Assembly (NCBI RefSeq): GCF_900106945.1
Contig: NZ_FNNE01000004.1
Coordinates: 124,001 to 188,000 of the forward strand
Direction of reading: 5' to 3'
DNA length: 64,000 nucleotides
DNA from: Marinobacter mobilis
GTDB lineage: Bacteria; Pseudomonadota; Gammaproteobacteria; Pseudomonadales; Oleiphilaceae
Made by a program: the position numbers and the translations under genes. Positions 1-9,558 of the stretch are shown here, in pieces (the first letter of the stretch is position 1; each line of letters starts with the position of its first letter). The notes under the pieces are model-generated. The model had not been told where the DNA came from. It saw only the letters and a program-made list of their open reading frames with translations, and searched no databases.

Positions 1-60
1 CTGTGCCCAGGAAGTTAGCAGCAGCAGTGACGCTGCCAGAGCGTACAGCAGTTTCCTCAT
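1..60 (-). CDS. N-terminus of a secreted protein, cut by the window edge (possibly LysM protein)
   Basis: On the minus strand an ATG at 60 opens a 20-codon reading frame that runs off the left edge. It begins M-R-K-L-L-Y-A-L and continues with a leucine-rich stretch ending T-S-W-A-Q, a typical Sec signal peptide. A purine-rich AAGGAC lies about 8 nt upstream of the ATG. The gene is divergent from def. In Pseudomonas-type genomes a LysM-domain peptidoglycan-binding protein is divergent from def, so that identity is inferred from gene order alone. No mature domain is visible here. Confidence 0.6.
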   Translation of the reverse strand, partial: MRKLLYALAASLLLLTSWAQ

Positions 61-470
61 TGTGTAAGTCCTTGATCGCGTGCCTTAATCGATGGTTGTT
101 ATCGCAGGTCTTCCGACCGACAGGTAGTTGCGTATTCCAATACTATAGAAGAACTCTCGCAAATTGTGATGTTATCTTTTGTTCTTCCAGTGAATTCTAT
201 TTGCCAATGGCGGCGAAATCACCACGTTTCGCTCTCTCCCGATGTCGCTGGTCAGTTTGTACTCAGCAACGAACTTGGGGGATAATAACGCGGTCCAACC
301 CCCGTGTTCACTTGATTCCTGCACGGGCATACCCAGATCATAATAGACGGGGCAACGTCGATGCGCAGTACACGGTCGCATTTCTGGCATCCAGGCAGCA
401 ACCGGATGACCCGCGACGACGCATCGCAGATGATTATTTCGCATGTAAACGGCAGACGAAACCACAGACC
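61..470. other. Divergent intergenic region before def
   Basis: These 410 bp separate the leftward secreted-protein gene from def. An open frame runs through it in phase with def, but it has no family resemblance and the recognisable deformylase begins at 471. I found no confident -35/-10 pair. Both divergent promoters should lie here. Confidence 0.5.
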
Positions 471-974
471 ATGATTTTAGAGATTCTTGAGTACCCGGAC
501 CCGCGACTGCGAACCATCGCCAAGCCAGTCACCGAGGTCACAGACCAGACCCGCAAGCTCATCGACGACATGTTCGAGACCATGTACGATGCGCCCGGCA
601 TTGGCCTGGCCGCCACCCAGGTGGACGTCCACCAGCAGATCATTGTGATGGATCTGTCGGAAGACCATAACGAACCGCTGGTGTTTATCAATCCGGAAGT
701 GGAAGTACTCGAGGGCGACTACGAGAAGATGCAGGAAGGCTGCCTCTCCGTACCCGGTTTCTACGAGGACGTCGAGCGCATCGAGCACGTCCGGATCAAG
801 GCCCTGGATCGTAACGGTGAGCCCTATGAACTGGAGGCCACAGGTCTGCTGGCCGTGTGTATCCAGCACGAGATGGACCACCTCAACGGCAAGCTGTTCG
901 TTGATTACCTGAGTTCGCTCAAGCGTAACCGGATTCGCAAGAAGCTGGAGAAACAGCACAAGATCCGCGCCTGA
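471..974 (+). CDS. def: Peptide deformylase
   Basis: Removes the N-formyl group from the initiator methionine of nascent proteins at the ribosome, using a divalent metal (Fe2+ in the family). The 167-residue product has all three family motifs: GIGLAATQ (43-50), EGCLSVP (89-95) with metal ligand Cys91, and QHEMDH (132-137) with His133, catalytic Glu134 and His137. Length matches the roughly 169-residue E. coli enzyme. The start is the ATG at 471, giving [14 protein letters not shown], which aligns with the family N-terminus; the longer upstream frame does not. It is followed by fmt, its metabolic partner, but a strong hairpin separates the two. Confidence 0.97.
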   Translation: MILEILEYPDPRLRTIAKPVTEVTDQTRKLIDDMFETMYDAPGIGLAATQVDVHQQIIVMDLSEDHNEPLVFINPEVEVLEGDYEKMQEGCLSVPGFYEDVERIEHVRIKALDRNGEPYELEATGLLAVCIQHEMDHLNGKLFVDYLSSLKRNRIRKKLEKQHKIRA

Positions 975-1003
975 CCGGCCAGGTGGCGCCACAACAGATT
1001 TCC

Positions 1004-1032
1004 AAGACCGGGTTACACACCCGGTCTTTTCG
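1004..1032 (+). terminator. Rho-independent terminator-like hairpin between def and fmt
   Basis: A perfect 10-bp stem (AAGACCGGGT pairing with ACCCGGTCTT, loop TACAC) is followed by TT and then CG. It lies 30 nt after the def stop and 29 nt before the fmt start. The U-run is short (about four T counting the stem end), so termination is probably partial. Confidence 0.65.
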
Positions 1033-1060
1033 TATTCACCGACTCAGAGATCATTCATCC

Positions 1061-1999
1061 GTGCGCATTGTATTTGCAGGAACCCCCGATTTTGCCGCTG
1101 TTGCCCTCAAGGCCCTGTTACAGGCCGGGCACCAGGTCGTGGGGGTCTACTCCCAGCCCGACCGGCCGGCTGGTCGCGGACGCAGGCTGACTCCGAGCCC
1201 CGTCAAACAGGTCGCCCTCGACGCCGGGATTCCGGTGTTCCAGCCGCTCAATTTCAAGGACGACCAGTCCCGGGAAGAACTCGCAGCACTCGCTCCCGAC
1301 GTCATGATCGTCGCTGCCTACGGCCTGATTCTTCCCAAAGCCGTGCTCGAAACACCGCGCCTTGGCTGCCTCAACATCCACGCCTCGCTGTTGCCTCGCT
1401 GGCGCGGGGCCGCGCCCATCCAGCGCGCCATTGCGGCTGGCGATGAGGAAACCGGCATTACCATCATGCAGATGGACGTCGGCCTGGATACCGGCGACAT
1501 GCTGCTGAAAACCAGCACCGCCATCACGCCCGCTGACACCGGCGGCAGTCTCCATGACCGGCTGGCCGACATGGGCGGTGAGGCCATCGTCAAGGCACTG
1601 ACGCAACTGGCGGCAGGCACACTGGTCGCGGAACCCCAGGACGACAACCTCGCCAATTACGCCCATAAGCTGAGCAAGGACGAAGGCCACATCGACTGGT
1701 CCCGAGCGGCCACCGCCATCGACCGCCAGATCCGCGCATTTAACCCCTGGCCCGGCAGCTACACCGACACCGCCGATGGCCAGCGTGTCCGCATCCATCA
1801 GGTCGAGGTACTCGCCAGCAACCCCCAGGCGACTCCCGGCACGATCATTGGTCGCGAGCGCGAAGGTATCGACGTCCGTTGCGGCGATGGCGGCCTGCGT
1901 ATCCACCAGCTGCAGCTGCCCGGCAGCCGGGCGCAATCAGTGAATGATCTGATCAATGGCGGCAAACCGCTGCTGCTGGTCGGCGAGGAGCTGCACTGA
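1061..1999 (+). CDS. fmt: Methionyl-tRNA formyltransferase
   Basis: Transfers a formyl group from 10-formyl-tetrahydrofolate to Met-tRNAfMet for translation initiation. The 312-residue protein starts at GTG 1061 (MRIVFAGTPDF), the canonical N-terminus; a longer in-frame extension from 983 has no family resemblance. The formyltransferase core has the catalytic Asn106 and His108 in LNIHASLLPRWRGAAPIQ and Asp144 in MDVGLDTGDM, at the same numbers as the E. coli enzyme. A C-terminal OB-like tRNA-binding domain follows from about residue 205. The stop codon directly abuts the rsmB ATG, so the two are probably translationally coupled. Confidence 0.97.
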   Translation: MRIVFAGTPDFAAVALKALLQAGHQVVGVYSQPDRPAGRGRRLTPSPVKQVALDAGIPVFQPLNFKDDQSREELAALAPDVMIVAAYGLILPKAVLETPRLGCLNIHASLLPRWRGAAPIQRAIAAGDEETGITIMQMDVGLDTGDMLLKTSTAITPADTGGSLHDRLADMGGEAIVKALTQLAAGTLVAEPQDDNLANYAHKLSKDEGHIDWSRAATAIDRQIRAFNPWPGSYTDTADGQRVRIHQVEVLASNPQATPGTIIGREREGIDVRCGDGGLRIHQLQLPGSRAQSVNDLINGGKPLLLVGEELH

Positions 2000-3301
2000 A
2001 TGGCCGCCCCGATGCTGTCACTCAGGGCCGTTGCCGCCCAGGTTCTGCTCGCCGTTGAACAGGGCCAGTCCCTGTCCCAGGCGTTACCACCGGCCCTGTA
2101 TCAGGTCGATGACCACGAACGGTCCGAGCTGCAGGCTCTGTGCTATGGCACCTGCCGCTGGTTTCACCGGCTCGACGCCGAATTGCAGCAACGGCTGAAA
2201 AAGCCCCTGCGCAAGCAGGATCGGGTCATCCACCAGCTTATGCTGGTAGCGCTGTTCCAACTTCGGTTCAGCCAGCAGGCCAGCTATGCCGTGCTCAACG
2301 AAGCGGTTGAGGCCTGTCGCGACCTCGGTAAGCCCCACCTGACCGGACTGGTCAACGGAGTGCTGCGCGGCGCCGAACGGGACGGCAGTCCTGAGCTGAC
2401 GGATCCCGCCGCCGTGCTGAGTCATCCTCTGTGGATGGTCGAGAAACTACGCCATAACTGGCCCGATGACTGGGAAGCGGTGCTCGCCGCCAATAATATC
2501 CAGGCCCCCATGACGCTGCGGGTAAACCAGCGCCAGGGTAGCCGCGAGGACTATCTCGAGCGCCTCGCCGAGGCCGGCATCGAGGGCAGGCCCACCCGCT
2601 TTGCCCGTAACGGTATCCAACTGGTCAAACCCCAGCCCGTCGATCGCCTGCCAGGCTTTGCCGACGGGGCGGTCAGCGTTCAGGATGAAGCCGCACAACT
2701 GTGTACGTCGCTCCTTGATCTGGCGCCGGGGCAGCGGGTACTCGATGCCTGTGCCGCCCCCGGTGGCAAGACCTGCGCCATCCTCGAGAGCTGCGACCAG
2801 CTCGACGAAGTGGTGGCCATAGACCAGTCAGAGGAGCGCCTGCCACGGGTCCAGGAAAACCTGGACCGGCTGGCGCTGCAGGCAACCCTCAAAGCAGCCG
2901 ATGCCGCGGCGACGGAACAATGGTGGGACGGCCAGCCCTTCGATCGCATCCTGCTCGACGTTCCCTGCAGCGCCAGCGGCGTGATTCGCCGTCATCCGGA
3001 CATAAAGCTGTTGCGGCGGGAAGGGGATATCGTCCCGCTGGCCGCTATCCAGACCGGACTGCTGGCGGCTATGTGGCGTATCCTCAAACCGGGCGGGCGT
3101 CTGGTCTACGCCACCTGTTCGGTGTTCCCGCAGGAAAATCACCGTATAATCCAGCGCTTCCTCAAGCAGCAAACCGACGCCCGGCTGGTGGAGCCCACGG
3201 TTAGCTGGGGACGGGACATGGGGGCTGGCCGGCAGCTGTTGCCGGATCCGGACAGCCACGATGGCTTTTTCTATGCGGTACTGACGAAACCCGAGTCGTG
3301 A
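2000..3301 (+). CDS. rsmB: 16S rRNA (cytosine-967-C5)-methyltransferase
   Basis: A 433-residue Sun/Fmu family enzyme that methylates C967 of 16S rRNA with S-adenosylmethionine. The N-terminal part (1-140) is the NusB-like RNA-binding domain. The Rossmann methyltransferase part has the SAM loop DACAAPGGKT, motif IV PCSASGV with one of the paired cysteines, and ATCS with the second cysteine. Length is close to E. coli RsmB (429). Its ATG immediately follows the fmt stop. The order fmt-rsmB-trkA is conserved across many gammaproteobacteria. Confidence 0.96.
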   Translation: MAAPMLSLRAVAAQVLLAVEQGQSLSQALPPALYQVDDHERSELQALCYGTCRWFHRLDAELQQRLKKPLRKQDRVIHQLMLVALFQLRFSQQASYAVLNEAVEACRDLGKPHLTGLVNGVLRGAERDGSPELTDPAAVLSHPLWMVEKLRHNWPDDWEAVLAANNIQAPMTLRVNQRQGSREDYLERLAEAGIEGRPTRFARNGIQLVKPQPVDRLPGFADGAVSVQDEAAQLCTSLLDLAPGQRVLDACAAPGGKTCAILESCDQLDEVVAIDQSEERLPRVQENLDRLALQATLKAADAAATEQWWDGQPFDRILLDVPCSASGVIRRHPDIKLLRREGDIVPLAAIQTGLLAAMWRILKPGGRLVYATCSVFPQENHRIIQRFLKQQTDARLVEPTVSWGRDMGAGRQLLPDPDSHDGFFYAVLTKPES

Positions 3302-3340
3302 ACAGCGGGCCCCAGAGCGCCCTGAACAGGAAACCGATCC

Positions 3341-4714
3341 ATGAAAATCATCATTCTCGGCGCCGGACAGGTCGGCGGTACCCTGGCGGAACACCTGGCG
3401 AATGAAGCCAACGACATCACCGTGATCGACTCCGACAGCGTACGGTTGCGAGAACTGCAGGATCGCCTCGATATCCGTACCGTCCAGGGCCGCGGCTCCT
3501 ACCCCACCATCCTGCGTCAGGCCGGCGCCGACGACGCTGAGATGCTGATTGCGGTAACCAACAGCGACGAGGTCAACATGGTGGCCTGCCAGGTTGCCAG
3601 CGTGCTGTTCAAGACGCCCACCAAAATCAGCCGTGTTCGCGCCAATGCCTATCTGGCCCGCAAGGAACTGTTTTCCGAACAGGGCTTTCCGATTGACGTG
3701 CTGATCAGCCCAGAGCATCTGGTCACCCGCCACATTACCCGGCTGATTGAATACCCGGGCGCGCTGCAGGTACTGGAGTTTTCCAAGGGGCTGGTGCGAC
3801 TGGTGGCACTGCGGGCCACCAAGGGCGGGCCGCTGGTGGGTCACGAGTTGTCCCACCTGCGTACCCACATGCCGCGGATCGACACCCGGGTGGCGGCGAT
3901 CTTCCGCCGTGACCGGCCGATTATCCCCCAGGGCGATACCGTGATCGAAGACGGTGACGAGGTGTTCTTCATTGCCGGTACCGACCATATCCGCTCGGTC
4001 ATGAGCGAATTGCAGCCATTATCCAAGCCCTACAAACGCATCTTCATTTGCGGCGGCGGGAACATCGGCCAGCGCCTGGCCCATACTCTCGAAGGCCGCT
4101 ATCAGGTCAAACTGCTGGAGCGGGACCGCGAGCGCTGTGTGATGCTGTCGGAGAACCTGCGCAAGACTGTGGTGCTGGAAGGTAATGCCGCCAACAAAGA
4201 CATCCTGCTGGAAGAGAACATCGAGAATACCGATGTCTTCTGCGCGGTCACCAACGACGATGAAGCCAATATCATGGCGTCGCTGCTGGCCAAGCGCCTG
4301 GGCGCCCGCAAGGTCCTGACCCTGATCAACAACCCGGATTACGTCGACCTGATCCAGGGCGGGGACATCGACGTCGCCATCTCGCCCCAGCAAACCACCA
4401 TTGGCAGCCTGCTGACCCACGTTCGCCGAGGTGATGTAGTGAATGTTCACTCACTCCGCAGAGGCGCTGCAGAGGCGATTGAGGCCATCGCCCACGGAGA
4501 CCACCGGTCGTCCAAGGTCGTCGGCAAGCGGCTCGATGAGATCCACCTGCCGGAAGGGACCACCATCGGCGCCATCGTTCGTCACAACGAGGTGCTCATC
4601 GCCCACGACCACCTGCGAGTGCAACCGGACGATCATGTGATCCTGTTCCTGGTGGACAAATCCCGCATCCGCGACGTCGAGCGGCTGTTCCAGGTCGGAC
4701 TCACCTTTTTCTGA
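3341..4714 (+). CDS. trkA: Trk potassium uptake regulatory subunit TrkA
   Basis: Cytoplasmic NAD(H)-binding gating subunit of the Trk K+ uptake system. The 457-residue protein has the expected duplicated RCK layout: the first nucleotide-binding fold opens with [10 protein letters not shown] (residues 3-12), the second with [14 protein letters not shown] near residue 235, each followed by an RCK_C domain. Length equals the family norm (458 in E. coli). The ATG at 3341 lies 39 nt after rsmB, consistent with one operon. No trkH or trkI membrane subunit is in this window, as is usual for this locus. Confidence 0.97.
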   Translation: MKIIILGAGQVGGTLAEHLANEANDITVIDSDSVRLRELQDRLDIRTVQGRGSYPTILRQAGADDAEMLIAVTNSDEVNMVACQVASVLFKTPTKISRVRANAYLARKELFSEQGFPIDVLISPEHLVTRHITRLIEYPGALQVLEFSKGLVRLVALRATKGGPLVGHELSHLRTHMPRIDTRVAAIFRRDRPIIPQGDTVIEDGDEVFFIAGTDHIRSVMSELQPLSKPYKRIFICGGGNIGQRLAHTLEGRYQVKLLERDRERCVMLSENLRKTVVLEGNAANKDILLEENIENTDVFCAVTNDDEANIMASLLAKRLGARKVLTLINNPDYVDLIQGGDIDVAISPQQTTIGSLLTHVRRGDVVNVHSLRRGAAEAIEAIAHGDHRSSKVVGKRLDEIHLPEGTTIGAIVRHNEVLIAHDHLRVQPDDHVILFLVDKSRIRDVERLFQVGLTFF

Positions 4715-4738
4715 CTACGGTCCCATTTTCATTAAAGG

Positions 4739-4747
4739 TTATCCACA
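4739..4747 (+). promoter_or_regulatory. Perfect DnaA box upstream of glyQ
   Basis: TTATCCACA, identical to the strongest E. coli DnaA box (R1/R4 type), lies in the trkA-glyQ gap about 40 nt upstream of the candidate glyQ -10 element and about 14 kb from the dnaA-rpmH region. DnaA could regulate glyQS here, or the box could titrate DnaA; function is inference. Confidence 0.5.
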
Positions 4748-4762
4748 GGTTACATACCTGAC

Positions 4763-4792
4763 TTAGAAAACATCGCTACGGCAGCGTATAAT
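4763..4792 (+). promoter_or_regulatory. Candidate glyQS promoter
   Basis: A perfect -10 TATAAT at 4787-4792 is preceded 18 nt upstream by a poor -35 (TTAGAA, 4763-4768). The predicted start site is about 70 nt before the glyQ GTG. The -10 is convincing, the -35 is not; the DnaA box just upstream suggests regulated expression. Confidence 0.45.
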
Positions 4793-4867
4793 GCCCCTCT
4801 TTTATTTCGATGCGCGCCGGTTCCTGACCGGCAGCGCGACACTTATACCGATTAGCAGGCAATCGTC

Positions 4868-5854
4868 GTGACAGACAAGGCAACTCTCAATGCACCCCAG
4901 GACGTCAAGACCTTCCAGGGGCTGATCCTGGCACTGCAGAACTTCTGGGCGCAGCACGGCTGTGTCGTCCTCCAGCCACTGGACATGGAAGTGGGCGCCG
5001 GTACCTTTCACCCGGCCACCTTCCTCCGGGCCATCGGGCCGGAAACCTGGAACGCCGCCTATGTGCAGCCCAGCCGCCGTCCCACCGATGGCCGTTACGG
5101 CGAAAACCCCAACCGCCTGCAGCATTACTATCAGTTCCAGGTGGTGCTCAAGCCGTCACCGGACAACATTCAGGAACTGTACCTCGAGTCCCTCAAGGCA
5201 CTGGGACTGGATCCGCTGGTCCACGATATCCGTTTCGTTGAGGACAACTGGGAATCCCCGACGCTGGGAGCCTGGGGTCTGGGTTGGGAAATCTGGCTCA
5301 ATGGCATGGAAGTCACCCAGTTCACCTACTTCCAGCAGGTGGGTGGCCTTGAGTGCTATCCGGTGACCGGCGAGCTGACCTACGGTCTTGAGCGTATCGC
5401 CATGTACCTGCAGGGGGTCGACAGTGTCTACGATCTGGTCTGGACCGAAGGCCCTGATGGCGTGGTCACCTACGGCGACGTGTTCCACCAGAACGAGGTG
5501 GAGATGTCGACCTACAACTTCGAGCAGGCCGATACCGAGTTCCTGTTTCACAGCTTTGACGTCCATGAGCGCGAGAGCAAGCGGCTGATCGAAGCCGGCC
5601 TGGCACTGCCCGCCTACGAGCAGGTCCTCAAGGCCTCCCATACCTTCAACCTGCTGGACGCCCGTCATGCCATCTCGGTAACCGAGCGTCAACGTTTCAT
5701 CCTTCGGGTCCGTACCTTGGCCCGGGCCGTCGCCCAGGCCTATTTCGACAGCCGCAAGGCCCTCGGCTTCCCGATGGCGCCAGACGCCCTGCGCCAGGAA
5801 CTGCTGGCCGATGCAGACGAACAAGCGACTGACTCAGGTAAAGGGAACGCATAA
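4868..5854 (+). CDS. glyQ: Glycyl-tRNA synthetase alpha subunit
   Basis: Catalytic subunit of the alpha2-beta2 class II glycyl-tRNA synthetase, making Gly-AMP and Gly-tRNA. The 328-residue product shows the family blocks [22 protein letters not shown], motif 2-like [21 protein letters not shown] (positions about 59-79) and the glutamate-rich central region. It is slightly longer than E. coli GlyQ (303) because of a hydrophilic C-terminal tail. Start is GTG 4868, placing [18 protein letters not shown] at the N-terminus. It is 2 nt ahead of glyS with AAGGGA as the glyS ribosome-binding site. Confidence 0.97.
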   Translation: MTDKATLNAPQDVKTFQGLILALQNFWAQHGCVVLQPLDMEVGAGTFHPATFLRAIGPETWNAAYVQPSRRPTDGRYGENPNRLQHYYQFQVVLKPSPDNIQELYLESLKALGLDPLVHDIRFVEDNWESPTLGAWGLGWEIWLNGMEVTQFTYFQQVGGLECYPVTGELTYGLERIAMYLQGVDSVYDLVWTEGPDGVVTYGDVFHQNEVEMSTYNFEQADTEFLFHSFDVHERESKRLIEAGLALPAYEQVLKASHTFNLLDARHAISVTERQRFILRVRTLARAVAQAYFDSRKALGFPMAPDALRQELLADADEQATDSGKGNA

Positions 5855-5856
5855 TC

Positions 5857-7938
5857 ATGGCTACACAGGATTTTCTGGTCGAACTGGGTACCGAAGAGCT
5901 GCCGCCAAAGGCACTGAAAACCCTTTCCAATGCGTTTACCCAGGGCATCACCAAGGGTCTGGCGGACGCAGGCATTCAACACGGTGCGGTAGAAGCGTTC
6001 GCCGCTCCCCGTCGTCTGGCCGTGCGCATTCGTGATCTCGCCGATGCCCAGCCGGACAAATCAGTCGAAAAGCGCGGCCCTGCCGTCAAGGCCGCCTTCG
6101 ACGACGGCGGTAACCCGACCCGGGCACTGACCGGCTTCGCGACGTCGTTGGGGGTAACTCCGGACCAGCTCGACACCCTGGAAACCGACAAGGGTGCCTG
6201 GCTGGTGTACCGCACGGTGGAGCAGGGCAAGCCGACCATCGAACTGCTGCCGCAGCTGATCGAGCAGTCCCTCGCGGCCCTGCCGATTCCCAAGCGGATG
6301 CGCTGGGGCGCCTATCGCACCGAATTTGTCCGCCCGGTTCACTGGCTGGTACTGCTGTTCGGCAACAAGGTCATTGATGATACGGTCATGGGCCTCAAGG
6401 CCGGTAACCAGACCCGTGGTCACCGCTTCCACTGCCCGATGGAACTGATCGTTCCGACGCCAGCGGATTACGAAGTGGTACTGCGGGAAGAAGGCCATGT
6501 CATTGCCAACTTTGAAGAGCGCCGCGACGTCATTCGCGCCGGCGTCACCGCGATCGCCCTGAGTGAAGGCAACGGCCAGGCCGTGATCGACGACGACCTG
6601 CTGGACGAAGTCACCGCACTGAACGAGTGGCCCGTGCCGCTGCTGGGCCGATTCGAGGATCGTTTCCTTGATGTTCCCGCGGAGGCCCTGATCTCCTCCA
6701 TGAAGGAGCACCAGAAGTACTTCCACGTGGTGGACGGCACTGGTCAGATGCTGCCGCTGTTCATTACCGTTGCCAACCTGGAAAGCCGCGATCCGGCCCA
6801 GGTTATTGCCGGGAACGAAAAGGTTATCCGTCCGCGCCTGTCGGACGCTGCCTTCTTCTACGACACCGACCGTAAAGCACGCCTGGAAGACCGTATTGAA
6901 CGGCTCAAGCCGATTGTGTTCCAGGAAAAGCTCGGCAGTATCTACGACAAATCGGTCCGGGTTGCCGCCCTCGCCAGCAAGATTGCCGCAGCGATCGGCA
7001 GTGATCCGGCGCTGGCGGAACGCGCTGCAATGCTGGCCAAAACAGACCTTGTCACTGAGATGGTGCTCGAATTCACCGACCTTCAGGGCATCATGGGTCA
7101 GTACTACGCCGCCAACGACGGTGAGCCCGCGGATGTCGCCAGCGCGCTGAACGAGCAGTACATGCCCCGTTTCGCCGGCGATGATCTGCCCACCACCCTG
7201 ACGGGCTGCGCTGTCGCTATTGCCGACCGCCTCGACTCCCTGGTCGGGCTGTTCGGAATCAAGCAGCCGCCTTCCGGTACCCGCGATCCGTTCGGTCTGC
7301 GCCGGGCGTCACTGGGGGTATTGCGAATCATCATCGAGCGCGAACTGCCGCTGGATTTGCAGACCTGCTGTGAATGGGCCGCCGCCAACTTCGACAACCT
7401 CAGTGAGCAGGACACCGCCACCACCGTTGTCGATTACATGCTGGAGCGTTTCCGGGCCCACTATGACGAGCAGGGCATTGGCGCCGAAGTCTATCTTGCC
7501 GTGCATGCTCGCCGCCCGACCCGTCCCCTCGATTTCGATCGCCGGGTCAAGGCGGTGGAAGCCTTCCGCCAGATGCCAGAGGCCCAGGCGCTCGCCGCTG
7601 CCAACAAGCGGGTCTCCAACATTCTCACCAAACAGGGAGGTGACAGCATCGGTGAAGCCGTAGATTCCGCGCTGCTGCAGGATGCCGCGGAAAAGGCGCT
7701 CGCTGAGCAGGTTGCCGGCCAGGCAGACAAGGTGGTGCCGCTGTTCGAGCAGGGGGATTACGGGTCTGCCCTCAGTTCCCTCGCCAGCCTGCGTGAGCCT
7801 GTGGATAACTTCTTCGATCAGGTCATGGTCATGGCCGACGACGAGGCCATCCGCAACAACCGACTGGCACTGCTGAACCGTCTGCGTAACCTGTTCCTGC
7901 GGGTCGCGGACATTTCGCTGCTGCCTACCGCCAGCTAA
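5857..7938 (+). CDS. glyS: Glycyl-tRNA synthetase beta subunit
   Basis: The beta subunit of tetrameric GlyRS carries the tRNA-binding HD-type and anticodon-binding parts. The 693-residue product begins with the family signature FLVELGTEELPPKALKTL and contains KRMRWG, the conserved SMKEHQKYFHV block and a C-terminal DALR-like anticodon-binding domain. Length matches the family (689 in E. coli). It starts at the ATG 2 nt after glyQ, so the two subunits are co-translated. Codons near 7800 happen to contain a perfect DnaA-box 9-mer (7800-7808), probably coincidental because it encodes conserved EPVDNFFD. Confidence 0.97.
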   Translation: MATQDFLVELGTEELPPKALKTLSNAFTQGITKGLADAGIQHGAVEAFAAPRRLAVRIRDLADAQPDKSVEKRGPAVKAAFDDGGNPTRALTGFATSLGVTPDQLDTLETDKGAWLVYRTVEQGKPTIELLPQLIEQSLAALPIPKRMRWGAYRTEFVRPVHWLVLLFGNKVIDDTVMGLKAGNQTRGHRFHCPMELIVPTPADYEVVLREEGHVIANFEERRDVIRAGVTAIALSEGNGQAVIDDDLLDEVTALNEWPVPLLGRFEDRFLDVPAEALISSMKEHQKYFHVVDGTGQMLPLFITVANLESRDPAQVIAGNEKVIRPRLSDAAFFYDTDRKARLEDRIERLKPIVFQEKLGSIYDKSVRVAALASKIAAAIGSDPALAERAAMLAKTDLVTEMVLEFTDLQGIMGQYYAANDGEPADVASALNEQYMPRFAGDDLPTTLTGCAVAIADRLDSLVGLFGIKQPPSGTRDPFGLRRASLGVLRIIIERELPLDLQTCCEWAAANFDNLSEQDTATTVVDYMLERFRAHYDEQGIGAEVYLAVHARRPTRPLDFDRRVKAVEAFRQMPEAQALAAANKRVSNILTKQGGDSIGEAVDSALLQDAAEKALAEQVAGQADKVVPLFEQGDYGSALSSLASLREPVDNFFDQVMVMADDEAIRNNRLALLNRLRNLFLRVADISLLPTAS

Positions 7939-7953
7939 CCGGCAAGCGACGTG

Positions 7954-8505
7954 ATGCTGGTCATCCTCGACCGGGATGGGGTTATCAATGAGTACGACGG
8001 CAGTTATATCTGCTCGCCGGCTCAATGGCACCCCCTTCCCGGTAGTCTGGAAGCCATTGGCCAGCTTTGTGGCGCCGGTTTCCGGATTGCCATTGCCACC
8101 AACCAGTCCGGTATTGCCCGTGGCTATTATGATCTCGATACCCTCGAGGCGATGCACGACAAACTGCGACAGTTGCTGAAAGCCCACGGTGGCACCGTCG
8201 ATTTCATCGCTTACTGTCCTCACCATCCCGATGAACACTGCCAGTGTCGCAAGCCTGCAACCGGACTGTTCGGACAGATCCGTGAGCATTACGGTCTTGG
8301 CTCGCTGACCGGCGCAGTCATGGTGGGGGATAGCCGCAAGGATCTGGAAGCCGGGCTCGCCGTTGGTTGCGACACTTATCTGGTACGGACCGGCAATGGC
8401 CTTGAGACCGAGCAACACCTGCTTGAGCGCCCTCTGGAAGGCGTTCAGGTCTTCGATAACCTGGCCGCCGTGGTGGATCATCTGCTGGCCGGCAAATCCC
8501 GCTAA
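7954..8505 (+). CDS. gmhB: D-glycero-beta-D-manno-heptose-1,7-bisphosphate 7-phosphatase
   Basis: HAD-superfamily phosphatase in ADP-heptose synthesis for the lipopolysaccharide inner core. The 183-residue product has the nucleophile motif LDRDGVIN (4-11), the ATNQSG motif with the conserved Thr/Ser, the zinc-loop pattern [14 protein letters not shown] around residue 90 and the final acidic motif [10 protein letters not shown]. Start is ATG 7954; a GTG directly before it at 7951 is an alternative. It follows glyS by 15 nt and is probably in the same transcript, as in Pseudomonas. It confirms a Gram-negative host with heptose-containing LPS. Confidence 0.93.
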   Translation: MLVILDRDGVINEYDGSYICSPAQWHPLPGSLEAIGQLCGAGFRIAIATNQSGIARGYYDLDTLEAMHDKLRQLLKAHGGTVDFIAYCPHHPDEHCQCRKPATGLFGQIREHYGLGSLTGAVMVGDSRKDLEAGLAVGCDTYLVRTGNGLETEQHLLERPLEGVQVFDNLAAVVDHLLAGKSR

Positions 8506-8522
8506 TTTTCCGCTCCTGGCTA

Positions 8523-8551
8523 CTGGAATTCGTCGTCCGATTCCGTATAAT
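8523..8551 (+). promoter_or_regulatory. Candidate tRNA-Pro promoter
   Basis: A perfect TATAAT (8546-8551) lies 13 nt upstream of the tRNA 5' end, with CTGGAA as a weak -35 at 17-nt spacing. The distance suits a short tRNA leader. Confidence 0.45.
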
Positions 8552-8564
8552 ACCTGCCTTGATT

Positions 8565-8641
<77 letters not shown>

Positions 8642-8900
8642 ATCTCCCCGCTCAGTTAGTCTCCAATTCTCGTATCCGTTTTATTCGTTCTCATTCAGTC
8701 ATCCGTTCAGTTCCTTATTTATTGTCCCAGTGAGCTTTTTCTTATACTGACGCAAAGCTGTCTTTCGGCACCGTTGCCTCTGCAAGCCCCGCTGCTTACA
8801 ACAGTTCCCACAAGCCTTCCAAAGCACGTTAGACTAGCCATCTGTTTCGATTAACTTCAACGTTTCCAATGTCCACAGCAGACTTGATAAGGAATTCATC

Positions 8901-9446
8901 ATGCGCTTTGTTCGGCCATTTTCCACCATTGCCGTCAGCCTCCTGATTGTCACTGGGTGCAGTCATATGCAACAACTGACCCGCGGCACGGACGACGTGT
9001 GCGGCAGCCTCCAGCAGCTGATCGACGACTATGACAATGGCTTTGCAGGTTTCCGCGGCAAGGGCACCCAGATGCCGTTAAGCACGGTGTATGACGCCAA
9101 GGTCGAGCTGGTAGAGGGGCATTGTCAGATCTGGAACTGGGGTCAGGGTGACTCAGCCTATCTGTGTTCAGCCAGCAATCGCGATCTTGAGACTGCCCGA
9201 CAACGCCACGAGCGCTCCCTTGCCGCAGTACGCGGCTGTCTCGGTTCGCCCTGGCAGGAAGAAGGCGACTGGCGTGAACGTAATGGCGAGACCGATGGTT
9301 ACGCCTCCCGCTTTCGCTCCCCGGAGACCCATGCCGTGGTTTCGGTACAGACCACTCTACAGACCGGAGGTCCCGGGCGCCGTTATACGAATTTCCTCTT
9401 CATTGGAGGAGAAGCCCGATCCAACTCGATGACCGGCACAAACTGA
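8901..9446 (+). CDS. Hypothetical lipoprotein
   Basis: A 181-residue protein of unknown function. A hydrophobic N-terminus ends in the lipobox V-T-G-C (Cys about residue 20), so it should be lipidated and membrane anchored. The mature part has several further cysteines (in DDVCGSL, EGHCQIW, AYLCSAS, RGCLGS), compatible with periplasmic disulfides, and tryptophan-rich patches such as WNWGQ. Start is the ATG at 8901 with AAGGAA upstream. It is separated from the tRNA by about 260 bp without another gene. I do not recognise the family. Confidence 0.75.
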   Translation: MRFVRPFSTIAVSLLIVTGCSHMQQLTRGTDDVCGSLQQLIDDYDNGFAGFRGKGTQMPLSTVYDAKVELVEGHCQIWNWGQGDSAYLCSASNRDLETARQRHERSLAAVRGCLGSPWQEEGDWRERNGETDGYASRFRSPETHAVVSVQTTLQTGGPGRRYTNFLFIGGEARSNSMTGTN

Positions 9447-9558
9447 TCCTAATGGCTGCATATCCATTTCGGTGGCTGCAGCGTCCATCGTATACTGATC
9501 CGAGCCCATCTCCGGCACCGGCCGGCAGGGTACAGACTGACTTGCTACAGGCCGTTAT

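Noticed and set aside
3-470. In-frame extension upstream of def
   Set aside because: The deformylase fold begins exactly at 471; the upstream part overlaps the divergent signal-peptide gene and has no family similarity.
6722-6737. parS-like CCACGTGG in glyS
   Set aside because: Only the central octamer matches; the outer arms do not, and it codes for conserved F-H-V-V.
7800-7808. Perfect DnaA-box 9-mer inside glyS
   Set aside because: It encodes conserved residues V-D-N in glyS and is isolated in coding DNA; probably coincidence.
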